Position numbers and translations under genes: made by a program | Source: Gordionus sp. m RMFG-2023 | Lineage: Eukaryota; Nematomorpha; Gordioida; Chordodea; Parachordodidae | NCBI RefSeq assembly: GCF_954871325.1 | Contig: NC_088775.1 | Span: 729,473 to 793,472 of the forward strand | Length of the DNA: 64,000 nt | Direction of reading: 5' to 3' | Part shown: positions 11,090 through 24,721 of the stretch, in pieces | Layout of the letters: each line of letters opens with the position of its first letter | Position numbering within the stretch: position 1 is the stretch's first letter | Notes under the pieces: model-generated | The model's input: only the letters and a program-made list of their open reading frames with translations | What the model was told of the DNA's origin: nothing | The model's database searches: none

Positions 11090-14000
11090 ATTAATATCAA
11101 CTATTTATGAAAATACTTTGATAGGTTGCATATATAATTTAGTACATGTAAATTGAACAATTAGTCTAAACATATAAATCGATCTATTACATGTTTAAAT
11201 TAAATTTGTAATCAATCTTTTATATACATTTCCTCCTTTTTCATCAATCTATATCAGAGACCTTTAGAGGTAGGATTTGCATAACCCGACCCGGCAAGAT
11301 CTAAATTAAAGGAGATAAATTAATTTCTTTCCTGTCTTGGCTAGCGGCCTCCTCTTGATGGCGAAATAGGCAATTTACCTTTTCTACTACAGGTACAGAA
11401 TGAATTCAGTGTTCTTGTTTATTTTTAATTTTTTAAAGGGTTATCGACTCTCAAGGTATGGGTAGAAATTATTTTACTAATTAAAGAATATAGTCGGTAT
11501 ATTATATTGTGTTTATTGATACATTCTCTCTCTGATAGTAAATCTCATTATCAATCAAATGGTTAATATGTCTCCTCTATAACATATCATGTTTTAGTAA
11601 AAAATGTTATTGGTATTGTATTCATTATGATACCCTGATATATTTTCAAAAATCATTCACGTAATTTCTCTTATGACATTTAAACTTGGAATTGAAGTAT
11701 GTAAAGATGGGGATAATAGGTTCTTAATTGTAGATGACCTATTAATTATAATTTAAGCAAAATTGAACCTGAAGATTGTTTCGTTGTTATTTATAACGTG
11801 TTTTAATAATAAAGGAAAATCATGTATTCCATCATTCATATTATATCTTAACATTTAAAAATTTACTAAGCGATCCGCCCCCCCCTTTCCTTTGACCGAG
11901 GATAAGGAGCTCTATATATTTAATTAATAATTGTGTTTGCAAAATATATTATATTTTCGACTTTAAAATGTGGGAAGGGGGGGGGGAGAGGAGGATATTT
12001 AAAAATATTTTTTTGGGATATCCAAAAATTGTAAAAAGTCTTAATAATAGATTTCATATTTCTCTAAAAAATCATAGATTTTTTATTACTGGCCATTTTT
12101 AGAAAATATTTATTATCACCAATATCTCCTAATTAATGCCCCCTGCAAAATTTAAATGAATTAACCTCGCCCCGCCCCCCCCCTCCCCTCACACCGTTTC
12201 CCCGCGATTATATATTTAAAATTAAGCGCACTTTTTAGCTTGTAATTTGATGTCTTCGTTAACATTTTGCCAACAATTTTTTTTATTGGGCTAACAATTT
12301 TGTTTTGTTCATATCCTGGTTAATGTAGAATGGATAAAAAAGATTTATCTGTAGATTTTTAGGAATTGTGGTTCTTATTCCACATAATATACATCCTGCA
12401 TCTATAAAAATTATCTGCCAGTGATAAAACGGTATCCGGTTTTTTTGCAATGTGAATCATGCTAGAATTAGAGGGCCATTTACTGTTTGAGATTGTATAT
12501 CTAGAGCTGGGATGAATTGTGATGTAACCGCTACTATTAAATGAAGTTTTAATTTTATCAAAAGATAAGGTTTATAAGGGACAATAAAAAGTAAATAATT
12601 TTTTTTAAAAAAAAGATATGGTGCTATCTAAGGGAGGAATTACATTTTAAGAAATTTATCTCAACAGATCTCTGTCGAGATCTCATGTTATAGGCAAAAC
12701 CCCTCCTTTGTGACGGTGTCTACAGTTATTGATTTCCGATTCTCTCAATTAATTGTTAACCCAATAAATTAGTTTTTGAGATTATGGCATAAAATTACTT
12801 TGAAAGTTGGATTAATTTGTTTTTTCTTCAATTTCTTTGTAATTCAGGGAAAAGTATAAATTTGTTTAAAGATGATAGATAAATCAATAAATCTTTTCTC
12901 TATATAAACAATTATATCATATTATTTTTTCGGCATCAATCTTGTAAGCTATTTTAATTTAATCATTTTTAATGATTGTGTTTTAACTTTACCCTTTATA
13001 TTTTAAACTGAATAAAATATATGTATACAAAATAATATGTAACTTTATGTTTATAGGGATTAAATATATTTTTATTTAAGATGACAATGTTTAAATAAAC
13101 ACGCATAATTTTTTATTGTTTCAATAAATCTATTGTAAAACCAAGAATTATAAAATAATGAATATAATTATAAAACCATTTAATATAATCAAAATATTAG
13201 ACCAAACCACGAAAAATTTTCAAATCTTAGTAAATCCTGCAAATCCTGTTTATTTCAAAATGTATTAGAGAATTTATTTTTGCCCCATTCAATCTTCAGG
13301 AATGCTTCACAATTATTCGAAATGTCTTTTTAGTCAATTATTTAATAAATTTTATCATTTTTCTATAAATTCTTTTTCTATTTTTATATGTTTAATACAT
13401 TTATTATTTATTTTTTTTTAGCTATTTCATATTGGTTATATAAATGGGCTGAGAGCAATGGTAACACTTTTATACGATAATATTTTTGCAGTATCCTCAA
13501 TTAGAAAAGGACCGATCTGGGCCGTTAAGAATTTTTATACAAGCCGACAAGGTCGTTTAAATTTTTTACCCGATCCGGTTCTATGAGTTAATAACTTCGG
13601 GTCGGGTCTGACTCGGGCATTGTTCTAAATTATGCATAGAAAATTTAATTACATGTTATTTATTTATTCATAATTAATTAATTCCAAAATTTGTGTGCAT
13701 AGTATTCATAATATTTCATATTATCATTTTTATTAGCTTTTTCTTTTTATTTCTCTCATTTTAATTTATTAATTTTACTACTTGCTCGCTAGTATAGTGT
13801 ATCCTTGTATTCTTTCTCTTGTGTATAGAATATTTTTATTAATAAATAACCAACCTATTTTTATTAAAAACCCTGTATCGAGGTTCGACTCAATTATCAT
13901 ATTTAATTGTTGTTGTTCAGCCTAGAACATCTTTTGAATTAGAGCAAATTATTTTCCTTGGCTTTAAGTATTTGGGGATATTTCAATTTATCCCATATAT

Positions 14001-14381
14001 TTTCTTGTTTTTTTTCCCTATTTTTTTATGTACGACTTGCGTGTCAGCGCCCGTTATAATATTTTCCCCCAGTTTTGATATATTTTTAATATTTTAATAA
14101 AAGTCAGATTCAGATGTCTTGAGCAAGAACTTTAATCCTGAATTAGAATTTCAACATTTTAAAGAAAAACTTTTCACTTAATCTTTATGCAGCAAGAAAA
14201 AACTTTAATGAAAAATATTTTTTTAAAATATTTAAAAAATCACAATTCTGAATTTATTAAAGTTAAAATCAAATAGACAATTATAAAAATATTAAATATA
14301 ATATTTATTAGAAATATAATATTTGTTAGAAATATAAAAATTAAATTAAAGGATAACATTTGAAAAAACCTTTATATATAT
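11090..14381. other. A+T-rich region, no gene seen
   Basis: Holds the outer end of the right arm (to about 13790), several G or C homopolymer runs of 7-10 bases near 11878, 11979 and 12172, and a G+C-rich stretch at 13540-13625 (ccgatccgg, gggtcgggtctgactcggg) related to a dispersed element. No convincing coding exon is visible. Confidence 0.6.
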
Positions 14382-15790
14382 AAACTAATTTTTCATCAAA
14401 GATATAAAAATTATACTAATTATAAGTCATTTTGGGCTTTTAAATTTGAATATTGGGATTGAAAAAATCAAAAGATATGGATAAATATTTTTTGAAACAA
14501 CGTATTATAAACTTGATTTTTCTTTTAGATGAGCAGGACACTAAATTATTGAATATTTTATTTTAACTTTTCAAGATGTAAAAGGTAATTTATTTTTAAT
14601 ATAGATATCGTAATATTTGCTATTATATTAAAACTGTTCTATTTTTTGAACAAAGATGAACAATGATACTATTTTAAGTTATGCATTTGTATTTAAAAAT
14701 TGGGAAAGCAAAGTTGAATCTAAAGATGTGGATTTTTAAACAACCTACTTGATTTATCTTTTAAATAAGCAGATAACTACATTATTGAATATTATATTTA
14801 AATAAGATATAAAAGGTAATTTTATTAAAATTGAGATACCGTAATGTTTGCGATTATATTAAATACTCAAGAAAGATGATTAATGATACTAATTTTAAGT
14901 TATTTTAGGTATTTGAATTTGAATATTGAGAAAGCAAAGTTAAAAAAAAATCTAAATATTATTTAAAAAAAACTTATAATATGTAAATTGATTTTTCTTT
15001 TAGATTTTATAAAACTATATTAATCAATATTTTATTTTAATTCAAGATGTAAAGGGTAATTAAATTAAAATAGATGTTTGCAATTATATTAAATACTATT
15101 TTTTCAAGAAAGATAAATAATGATACTAATTTTAAGTTATTTTGGGCATAATATTAGGAAAACAAAGTTGGAAAAATCTAAAAATTTGGATAAATTTTTT
15201 TTAAACAAATAAAATTTTTATTTATCCTTTAGAAGAGCTGAAAAGTACATTATTGAATAATTTATTAAAACTTTTCGATAAACATAATTTAATTAAAATA
15301 TAGATATCGTATTGCTTGCAATTATATTAAAATTCTACTATTTTTTCACATGGCGCTATGATACTAATTTTAAGTTATTTTGGGCATTTGAATTTGAATG
15401 TTGGAAAAGCTAAGTTTGAAAAACCTAAAGATGTGCATTAATTTTTATAATATATAAATTTGATATTTCTTTAGATTTCAAAGTATTTTATTTAATATTT
15501 AATTTAAACTTTTCAAGATGCAAAAGCTAAATTTAATTAAAATATAGGTATCTTAATATTTGCAATTATATTAAAACTGTATTATTATTTCAACAAAGAT
15601 GAGCAATGATAATAATTTGTTATTTTGGTGATTTGAATTTAAATAGTGGGAAGCAAAGTTGGAAATAATAATATATTTGATATTTCTTTTAGATGAGGAG
15701 AAACTACTTTTATTAAATATTTTATTTAAACTTTTCAAGATGGAAAAGGTAAATTTAATTAAAATATAGATATCTGTTTGCAATTAAATT
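14382..15790 (+). repeat. Tandem array of about six exon-like units (gene II)
   Basis: Units of roughly 220-250 bp repeat imperfectly. Each has a T-rich stretch ending ttttag, an exon-like segment of about 50-56 nt, a gtaatttaatt donor, and a spacer with ttttaagttattttgggcatttgaattt. The last unit (15693-15748) read in phase 1 gives DEEKLLLLNILFKLFKMEK; the first (14529-14584) has in-frame stops. Segments of 56 nt are not multiples of three, so two could not be joined in frame. It looks like duplicated exons, many of them decayed. Confidence 0.55.
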
Positions 15791-18450
15791 AAAACTGTTA
15801 AAGTTAATTTTAAGCGCTTAATGAAGGAAAAAATATAATTTAAATTAAAACTTTTTAATAAATTAATTTTTTATTTACATTGAAAAGGCAGAAAAAACTT
15901 TTACAAATTAAAATGTAAATATTTTGCAACTACACTTATTTTACAAAACATTTTGCTTTTCTTTTTTTTTCATACAATTTTATTGCTTCATTTTAAGAAA
16001 TTGGTTAAATTTATTAGCATGGTTTTTTCTATAAAGCACTCTTATTTGATCCATAAAAAATTACTCGCCTGATAGGGGCAACCGGATCTAGGTAAATCGT
16101 GGGACTAACAAACTATTTGTTCTTATTTTAAATATAAAGTCCCTCGTACACCTAAATTTTCTCCTAAAATAGATTTTATTAAGTATCATCTATTATTAAT
16201 ACACTAAATATATTTTGTAATGATTTCCCTACTATAATTTATATGAGAAAATGATTAAATTCAAATTTTTTTTTTACAGGGCAAGATTATAATTTTTATT
16301 AAAATTTGAAAAATATTAATATAAATTTATAGCCAATTTTTTGAACCTTCTTTTATAATTTGACAAAGTTTTTGCGACAATAGGTAAAGGTCTAATGTTT
16401 AGTAAAAGCTAGTGCTAGTGAGTATTGCGGAGCATGTGTATTTTTGAACCGCTAATGTTTACGTTTTGAGATGGGATATTAATAAAAAATAGAAAAACTT
16501 AATATTTTTTTTGACCTTAATTATTAAAAAATTATCAAGAATTTGTTTTAAATCATATAAATTTTTCGTTGAAAATATTATCAAATTTTTCGTATAAAGT
16601 AAAGAAAGACACGCAACTTGTATTTATGATATTTGATAAGAGTCAATATGCAAATTTGATAAATAAGTATGATAGATTTTTAAAGTTTAAGCGTTTAGAC
16701 CTTGCTTTCAATTTGATAACACTTTACGACAAATAATATCTGTGCAAAAGTATTTCTATACATGGATCATTAAAATCCTGCTAGAGTAACTTAAATAGTT
16801 TTTGTGTTTTTAATGTCCATTTAGAAATTTATGTAATATTTTACTTTTAATTTTTTTTTTTGAGATTATATAATTATTAATAAAAATACTGATTTGAAAT
16901 ATAAAATTAAAATTAGAAAAATTTATATCAATTTAAGATTAAAATTGAACTACTAATAAAAAAAAATTGAGCATATGATATAATTATTAGAAAATTAGCC
17001 ATTTATAAAAATAAGAAAAACATCCCGAGAAAAGTTTTACTTGTAAAATATATTGCCCTAAATATACAATTTATATATAAACTGTTTAGGATCAAAAATG
17101 TTATATAGCTTCTTTTAGCTCGTTTTTAGCGATTTGAGGTCAGTTACAGTTTAGGCAAATTATATTTGTAAATAACGTGTAATTCGATTGCATAGTTATT
17201 ATTTATTAAAATCTTAAGAAACAAAAATTACTTCTTTTTTTTTCATTATAAACCAAAAATTTTCAATATAGCCCCCACAAGTTGGTTAAATTAAAAGGAA
17301 TTGTTGAACAAAATAACTACTTTTTCAAAGAGTAAAATTAATAATATAGATATTCCTAATAGATACAGTTATAAATTTATATCAGAAGCACGATATTTAA
17401 GGAAGATTTTTTGTGAAGTTGTTTTTCTAGCCTCGGCATTCCCTAATAGATCATTATTTTTTAATCTTATCTTTTCGCCCATCAGACTTTACTTGGGTTC
17501 TCCGAAAGAAATTTTTTGATACCATAATTTTAAAATTATATTTCTACTATGTACACTATCTGTCAGAATATTCTAATTAAATATATTTTTTAATCATTCT
17601 AATTAACTGCACTATAGTTATATAAAATTTATTATTCGAAACATGAATTAAACATATACATTTATTCCAAGACTGCGTTATGGATAAAGAAAATTAACAC
17701 ATTTTGGCTTATCTAAATTTATTAATATTATATAAATTTTGGATTAAAACTTACCAAAATTAACCAACCTTTCTTATCCTAATTTATTTTTCATTTTCTA
17801 TATCTATCATTAGAAAACCTACTCTTTGAAAGATAAATGGAGACAAATTTCTTTTTTCCCCTTCCTCCTTTTATGTCATAACTGTGTGTCAGACCTCTAC
17901 CCTAATTATAAAATATTGACCGAATACGTATTGAGGCAGCTAACTTAAGGTAATCTTTCTTTTGGTAAAATTTTATTCTCTAGAAACTTTATAAAATACT
18001 TTATGCGGTTACGTTTATCTAATTTAAATCAGGTAAAATTAAAACTACTAGGTTGTAATCCTGAATATTTTAAATTTTAACAATTTTATTCAAAATATCC
18101 TATAATTGTAAAGATTTAAAAGGAAGAGTTCTTCTATTAAAAACTTTCTTTTTATTAGATAATTAAATATACTAAATTGATCCAATATAATATATGCTAG
18201 CGTCATTGTGTTTTTACTGGCTATATGTTATTTTTACTTACCTTTTAAATTTAAAAATCGTAATTTTACCGGAATTATATTTTATCATGTTTAGAATAAT
18301 TATCTTATGAATTTTAGACAATATTGCCTTTAACCTTTAAGCCATTTATAATATTTATAAAAAAATATATGGAAAATTTAATATAAATTATATTAAGAAG
18401 TTCATGTAAAAAATTGTCTGAAATTCAAAGGGTAACTATTCCAAACGTGA
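15791..18450. repeat. 3' tract downstream of the exon array (copy 1)
   Basis: A long A+T-rich segment that follows every exon array here. Landmarks are gaaccttcttttataatttg near 16343, tgtatttttgaaccgctaatg near 16438, caaaataactactttt near 17308, and aaccaacctttcttat near 17762. Copies are at 31320-32010, 43600-44540, and 47110-58440 (split by two transposons). It contains the candidate terminal exon 16280-16302. The small open frame 17301-17519 within it is not conserved in the other copies and is not called. Confidence 0.7.
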
Positions 18451-18779
18451 TGGCATACATTTCCGGTAAAATAAATTTTTAAATTTAAAAAAACGGTCTT
18501 AAAAAAATTGATTTAAAGTTGTATAATACATTACCAAAAAAAACACATTGACTTTAACATATATACAAAAAAGCTTTTTTGAGATCATCAGTTAGCAGAT
18601 TATTTCTTTGAAACTTACCAATCTTTCTATCATAGTATAGCCCGCTATAAGAAATATCCTGTATTATTATAGATTTTTAAAATAAAATATGATCGAAATA
18701 TAAGTATTTGTGTTCGAGATTTTTTTAAAATTATTTTTATTTAATTTAAAAACTAGTATATATATATATATATAATATC

Positions 18780-19810
18780 TAAAATGTGCAGCAAGCCTAA
18801 ATTAGAAATAAGTATTTTTCTAACCATTCTAGAATTATTGGATCTGAAACAAGAGTCGTATTGTTGTTATTCTGTATATTCGGAGTTGGGTTTAAGTGGA
18901 AAAAATAATTGGAGATTTCCTTTGAACAACTTTGAAGTTCAAATATTGTACGCAATGCTGTATTAATTGTAAATTCCAGTCCCTTTGATTTACAGAATTT
19001 GGACATGAGTTGCTTGAAGGGTTTTTGTAGCTCCAGATGTCTAATGTTGCTATATGATGTGGATCGATAGTATCCAAGTTTCCAAGTGTGGATCGTAATT
19101 TAGCAACTGAGGATAAAAAGACTGAAATGCTTAAGTATATGTGGGAATGGATTACCTTTTGTGGAAGGTCAGCTTGCTTTAAGAGAGTTATAAAAATTTG
19201 ATATTTAACAAAGATTCAAGAGTATTTTTTTAAATAAACTTCTAGGTCTAAAATTTTTTTAATAGACATAAAAATTGTCGATGAACGAAAGGCATGTAAA
19301 ATTTTAGGAATGAACAAAAAAAATTTTAACCAAAGAAAATGTCTGATTAGCAGATAAATAAATGTAAAATATTTTTCATTTTAATGAATTTGGCGAGAAA
19401 TTCTCTGAAATAAAATATTGCATGCACTTTTACCTTTAATATGTGAACCTAGTGGTTAAAGCTAGTTTTTTCCACTACACACACTTACTAGGAATTAATG
19501 ACAATCCCGTTATCGAGGTATTAAACATTTAATTTAAGGTCAAAATTGAAGAGATTTCTTTTATGATTAAAAGAATGCCCTGGCAGAATAATGCAGGAAC
19601 CTAAATAATCTCCTTGCTGGATACCTTGTTTGAGGTGAATGACTGTATCATTAAATTTTTGATGTATATTGAATACTCTGGGAAGGTTCCACAGAAGGAA
19701 AGTATACAATATTCCTTCCTATTCCTAAGTGAATTAAAGGCATTTTGTAGATCTACTGTGAGAATGAATTGATCATGATGCAAGATTATTAATTGATTAA
19801 ACATACATTT
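18780..19810 (-). mobile_element. LINE copy A, reverse transcriptase fragment
   Basis: On the minus strand near 19750, LTVDLQNAFNSLRNRK matches the reverse transcriptase motif with the first catalytic aspartate (D..NAFN). Near 19600, GIQQGDYLGS matches the GxxQGDxLG motif. The part toward 18800 reads DTIDPHHIATLDIWSY and similar, like the region after the catalytic core in the same family. Several frameshifts and stops break it and both ends are missing. It belongs to the family of copies B, C and D. Confidence 0.75.
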
Positions 19811-20999
19811 AATTTTAATTAAAGTGGACGAACTTAATTAACCAAAACAGTATTGGTAGAAATTTAAAAAGGACATTTGTTTTTTAACATTATCTTAGTT
19901 TTAAATAAATTTTTGATTACAAGGAAACATTTATTTTCTTATTTATTATAATTATAAATAAAAAATTTTTTAAATAAGATGAAAGTAGAAATATTACCCT
20001 TAATACTGATGAGAAATAGAAAAAACTGTTTTATTTATCATCTAACTGATTAACAAAAACAAATAATTTTACGTATTGGTAAGTAAGAAAATTATAACCT
20101 CTACTTATCTATTATAGAGCGCTGCAAATTTAATTAGTATTTCTCCAGAACCTAACCTGAAATTTTCTATTTATTCTTAGGAGGGGGTTTCAGGTCTAAT
20201 TTTTTAGGAGTAATACAAAAACATTTATAGTGGAACATTTTATCGCGAAATGTTTTATATAGAGAATAATGTTAATAACATTCTCTAATATTATTATACA
20301 TTTAATAAAGAATTTATAGTTAAGATTGATATTATAATTAATATTAAATCATTCTAGGTATGTTAATAATATTCTCTAAATATTATAATTTATTTTATAG
20401 AGAATTTATGTCAATTGGTATTATATTTCTTTAGTTTATGATGATTTAAGTCTGTCTTACCCCCCAATATGAAACATTTTTTTTTTTACTAATAAAGAAA
20501 AATTAAGAATACTAAGTCAACACTTTGTAAGTCTAGATTGTAACCAAATCCAAATTTTAAAATAAAACATATGAAGGTAAAAAAATATAAATTCCGTTTA
20601 AAGTCTGACAAAGATAATAAAAAGATTTGATTAGGATCTGAATAAAAATTCTAGGGAAAATAGTCCAATAAGTTTTTCCTAATATTTTTAATAAATTCCC
20701 CTAATAAAAATTTATATTTATTAAAATTTAATATATCCTTCCCATCTTCTGCGCCAGTTGTACGTGTATTCAGCATATTGATAGCTGTGTTGAACACTAA
20801 GGGCTCTTGTTTATCTAATCATTTTGAAAATAAATTGTTGTTAAAAATAAATAGAAAAGAACTTATTCATATAATATATTATTTTTGTATTATTTTTATT
20901 AACAATGGGGAAAATAATAATAAATGTAAAGAAAATTTATATATTATATATAGTATTTAATAATAAGTAATGAGTAAGGCGTTACTTTTTTTGAATAGC
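19811..20999. other. A+T-rich region, no gene seen
   Basis: I find no reading frame, splice-bounded exon or element end that I can support. Short repeats such as ttaataatattctctaaatatt (20270-20400) occur a few times. Confidence 0.6.
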
Positions 21000-22959
21000 C
21001 AGTAACCCGTTCCTTTTTTCAAAAGTAACGAGTAACGCATTTTTTAAAAGTATCATTTATAGCACTAGCTAGTTATAATTAAAACAAACTATATATATGA
21101 GGAAGAATACAATATTATACTAGCAAACAGGTAGCAAGTTAAAAAATTAATAAGAGTGAAATAAAAAAATAATTAAATAAAAACGTTGGGATAGACTTTG
21201 GAAATACTAATGAATACGAGATGACACACAAATTTTGGAATAAAATAATTTAAAAATGATGAATAAATATTATTTTTCTAAGAATAATTTAGCATATAAC
21301 AACTTTAAACATTTTTTTTTCTATAAAATTAATCTTATCTAGAAAAAAAGTAAATTCAATAATTGTTTATTTTGTAATTAATATGAATTTAATTTTTAAT
21401 GTATATTTAGGAACTTTTTCTGCTATACAATTCATCTTCTCTTGTAAAAAAATAAAATTAACATTCTATGAATATATGGAAACATTTATTTTTTTTATAA
21501 TTATCTTATCTTAAAAAACATCTTCTAAATATCGCCACGAGAAAAAGGGTAATTTATATTTTAATTAACGCTTAATAGCACACGGGTACTATGCAAAACC
21601 CTATACATATAATTTAAAAAAATGTGAATACCTAAAATTCTCTCTATATTTTTGACATTTAGTAGTTTAATTATTTTTAAGTAAAGTATACCGAGTTTTC
21701 GCCAATTTCTGGCCGGATGAAAAATTTAATGAACAGGACAATTTGTGCAAAATTTCTTAACTGGCGGAAATTTATAGACCTCTAATTGAAAATAGAGCAA
21801 GATAATTATAAATAAAAAAATATAAACAAAATAACTTTCCAGATACCCTTGACCAAACTAAAAATAAATGTATTAAGTATAAAATAATAAAATAAATAAA
21901 TTTTGCTAAATATGAACTAAAAAAACATTTTGAGTGATAAAAATGATATTTACCGTATTCCTGGACATAAAAGTAGAAAAAATAATAATTTCTCCAAAAA
22001 GTTAATTTTGAAAAGAGTAGGATTTGATTGATCTACTAATGTTGTGATTTAAGATTTTTCATAGATTATATGCGGTGAAAGTGCCAATTATAATATTTTA
22101 TAAAGTAAATTTAAACTTGTTGTTGCAATAACACATGTTTTTAGGTCTCCATAAAAGTAAAAGTTTTATAATATATTATTAAATGCTTCATCAAATTATA
22201 TTAATGATTAATGAAAAATTTTATTTTTTAATTTTTATGAGTAATTATTATTTTGATCATAAAAATTTAGAATTATTTACAAAAAAAGAACTTCATAAAC
22301 ATGCTATGATTTTTAATCTATTTGGGTGATAAGCTTCTTGCTCATAAAAAAAATTGTGAACATCTAACAGCACTATCTGTTAGTTGCAAATTTTATAAAT
22401 TTCCTAATGACAACCAAAAAAGAATAAGCATGGAAGAACGGCAAAGGCCCTGCAATAGATTTTAACTATCTTATTAAATAAGATTTATCCATCCTTAAAA
22501 AAAGTATATTATATATTTTACCAAAATATTTGTAAATAGGCCAACAATCATTTTGTGAGAATTTCCAAATTTATCCCTCCACCATATGAACTACAGAGTT
22601 TGTTAAAAATTAAAAGGATTTTAGCTAATTAAGGGACTATAAATATTTATTCCCATCTCCCAAAATAAATAGTTTTAATATCAAAAATATAGTAAAACAT
22701 GTATATAGGCGCAGTTGAGACTAAAATTTTCACCTAAATTAAACAGTTAATAATAATAATTAATAGGAATTTTATTAGTACTCAAAAAATAGCTTAAATT
22801 TGACTAGTTTTATTTAAATAGAATACTCAATTTATTTAATATTCTATTGATTTTTATTAAAATTCATATACAAATATGGTAAAATATTATTATTTAAATA
22901 TTAACATGGATGGTATATTATAAGGTATATAGTAAAATATAAAAATAAATCAGGTGACG
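21000..22959. repeat. Upstream block, copy 1
   Basis: Shared with 59830-62620 and in part with 1-720. Landmarks are aaattttggaataaaataat (21232), the G+C-richer ctggccggatgaaaaattta to gacctctaattg (21709-21788), and tggaagaacggcaaaggccc (22432) matching 62497. In both full copies it precedes promoter-type repeats, so it belongs to the duplicated locus. No gene is visible in it. Confidence 0.65.
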
Positions 22960-23143
22960 AGGTCGGGCCAAGATGTTTTGTTATAATTATTAAAAATAAT
23001 AAATTTCATACCATTGTTATATCAAAAATGTTAATTTTTTGTAAATTCCTGTAATACCGACATTACTATATTAAAACTATAATTTTAGTAAACATTACAG
23101 TCAGCGAAACAAAATCACCAGGAGGTCGGGCCAAGATGTTTTG
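22960..23143. repeat. Direct repeat of about 21 bp, 163 bases apart
   Basis: ggtcgggccaagatgttttg occurs at 22961-22980 and 23124-23143, each preceded by a. The segment between is A+T-rich and non-coding. It could be an old insertion with a long target duplication or a small tandem duplication. Confidence 0.7.
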
Positions 23144-23310
23144 AATATTTGATAGTTAGATTTAAAGAGATGGCTATTTTCTGCATGAGTTTATAAAATG
23201 TTAAATTTACGATTTTTTGATTGATTTGGATATTATTTTGAAGAGATCTAATGCCGCTTGTCCAAAAGAGCAGGTTGATATAGCTGCTATGGGAACAAAG
23301 TGGTTGTCAG

Positions 23311-23528
23311 CTAGTGTTGTTAAACGGCTCGTTTTGAGCCGATTTTTAAAAACGGCTAACTCAATATTTCATCCAGGAAAATATTACATAAGCCTAAAGA
23401 TTTTGCTCATAGAAAGAACAAAGGTCTAGACATATGATATCGAAATCTCTTGGCTTAGGCATTCTGGCTAAGATATTGAGTTAGCCGTTTTAAAAGATCG
23501 GCTCAAGACGAGCCGTTTAACAACATTA
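23311..23528. mobile_element. hAT-type MITE inserted in LINE B
   Basis: Runs from TAGTGTTGTTAAACGGCTCG to its near inverse ending CAACATTA. Nearby octamers gttgtcag (23303) and gttgtcac (23529) agree at 7 of 8 with a one-base offset. LINE coding similarity resumes on the far side, so it landed in an existing LINE copy. Chance reading frames overlap it (23217-23429) and are not genes. Confidence 0.85.
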
Positions 23529-24721
23529 GTTGTCACACATTAGGTGCGAATTGATTTTTTAGAGATTCAGCTCTATTAAATGCAAATTATTAGATGGGGC
23601 CATTAGATCAATGCAGGTAAAATCCCACATTAAAGGCTTGTCCATTAAAAAAAGTAGGATTGTTTTGCCGTCAGGGTGTTTTTTTTATCTAAAAAAGATG
23701 TCGGTTCTAAAATACGGGGAAAATTGTCTTTATTTAAAAAAGAAGCTATTATTGTATTTTTTTATCATGTCGGCTGATTTTTTATATAAATTTACAGTGG
23801 AGAAGCATGTCTCCCATACGTGTCTGCCGATTGACTGCATTTAATGCAAATATAATGGTTAAGGTACGGCCAAGCGTAAATTGATTGCATAACGAAAAGC
23901 GTCGTTATCTATTAGCCGGTTATTTAATGTTGGGATATGAATCTAACCATTCATGGCCAGAGTTGTTGTGATCTTAGGAGGGATTCATATTGGTGATCAT
24001 CGCTCAAGTTGAGGAAGCTAAGAAACGAGATACCAATCCTTGATCCCAATCTTTTCATTGAATCTGATGGGGCTGTGTTAAGACATTAATATTCCAACAA
24101 TCTAATAAATTATCTTTATCGATAGTAATAATTTGCGAATATTTTTTACGGATAATGTTGATGAGATGAAGGAAACATGGGCTATACTTAATGCCGATCT
24201 TAGGCCTACCTCCGGATTTACAAGGGAAAGTTGCTTGAAGCCATGAGTTGGAATATGAGTTTGATGTTTAATAACTCTGTCATCATTTGTAGTATCTTTT
24301 GTTCATTATCTTTTAAAAGAATTTTAAAAGAGAAGGCACCAGAACTTTTTAAACAATACTGGATTAGTGGTAATAATGGGCATTTTTGAGAATGTAATAT
24401 GCTTGATAGATGGGTAATTTTTTTAAAATCGATAGTTTGGGGAATAGTGATTGAAGGTGATTATTTAAAAAATTAAAAAATCTCTCTGCACCTCCCAGTG
24501 GGGCTCCTAATATTAAAATCTTGCAAGGGTGTCCGTCTAAAGTTATCTAATATGGTGTCTGTTGGAGGCAGAGAAGGATAAATTTCGCATAACTTATATT
24601 TAAAGAAAAATTAAGTTCATCAAAGTGTTTGTTTATTATATCTAGACAATTCTGAATTGAAGAAATAGTCCCAGATATAGTACAATCGTCAAGGTACCAA
24701 ACGCGCAGATTGAGTTTGCAT

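Larger units (their letters stand above)
6290..13790. repeat. Right arm of the inverted duplication
   Basis: Inverted copy of 1-5517. Its core 6290-7130 is also nearly identical to 28670-29520, so signal exon and surroundings were copied more than once. Three hAT-type MITEs (7320, 8098, 9310) sit in it. 11090-13300 is A+T-rich with scattered C or G runs (near 11878, 11979 and 12172) and no gene that I can see. Confidence 0.75.
6695..16302 (+). pseudogene. Gene II: damaged partner of gene I
   Basis: The first exon, 6695-6754, matches gene III but lacks 4 bases just after the ATG, so the signal peptide reads out of frame; the stretch VPIFFLLLILISFCDFN survives in another frame, followed by a GTGAG donor. 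The next exon, 6974-6983, is 10 nt instead of 12. No 21-nt exon was found. The basic exon at 10458-10476 is 19 nt rather than 18 or 21. The 27-nt exon 10930-10956 is intact and would add RSLILTWP after its split codon. 11052-11069 is a possible 18-nt exon (GVFDLE) with a GC donor. An exon-like array (14529-15748) and a candidate terminal exon 16280-16302, reading GQDYNFY then stop after tttttttttacag, follow. The long span and joining of distant parts are inferred from order and strand. It looks non-functional or partly decayed. Confidence 0.45.

Noticed and set aside
17301-17519. 72-codon open frame
   Set aside because: Lies in the 3' tract; the other tract copies do not keep it open.
23611-23844. 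77-codon plus-strand open frame
   Set aside because: The minus strand here encodes the CCHC/endonuclease part of LINE B; this is its shadow.
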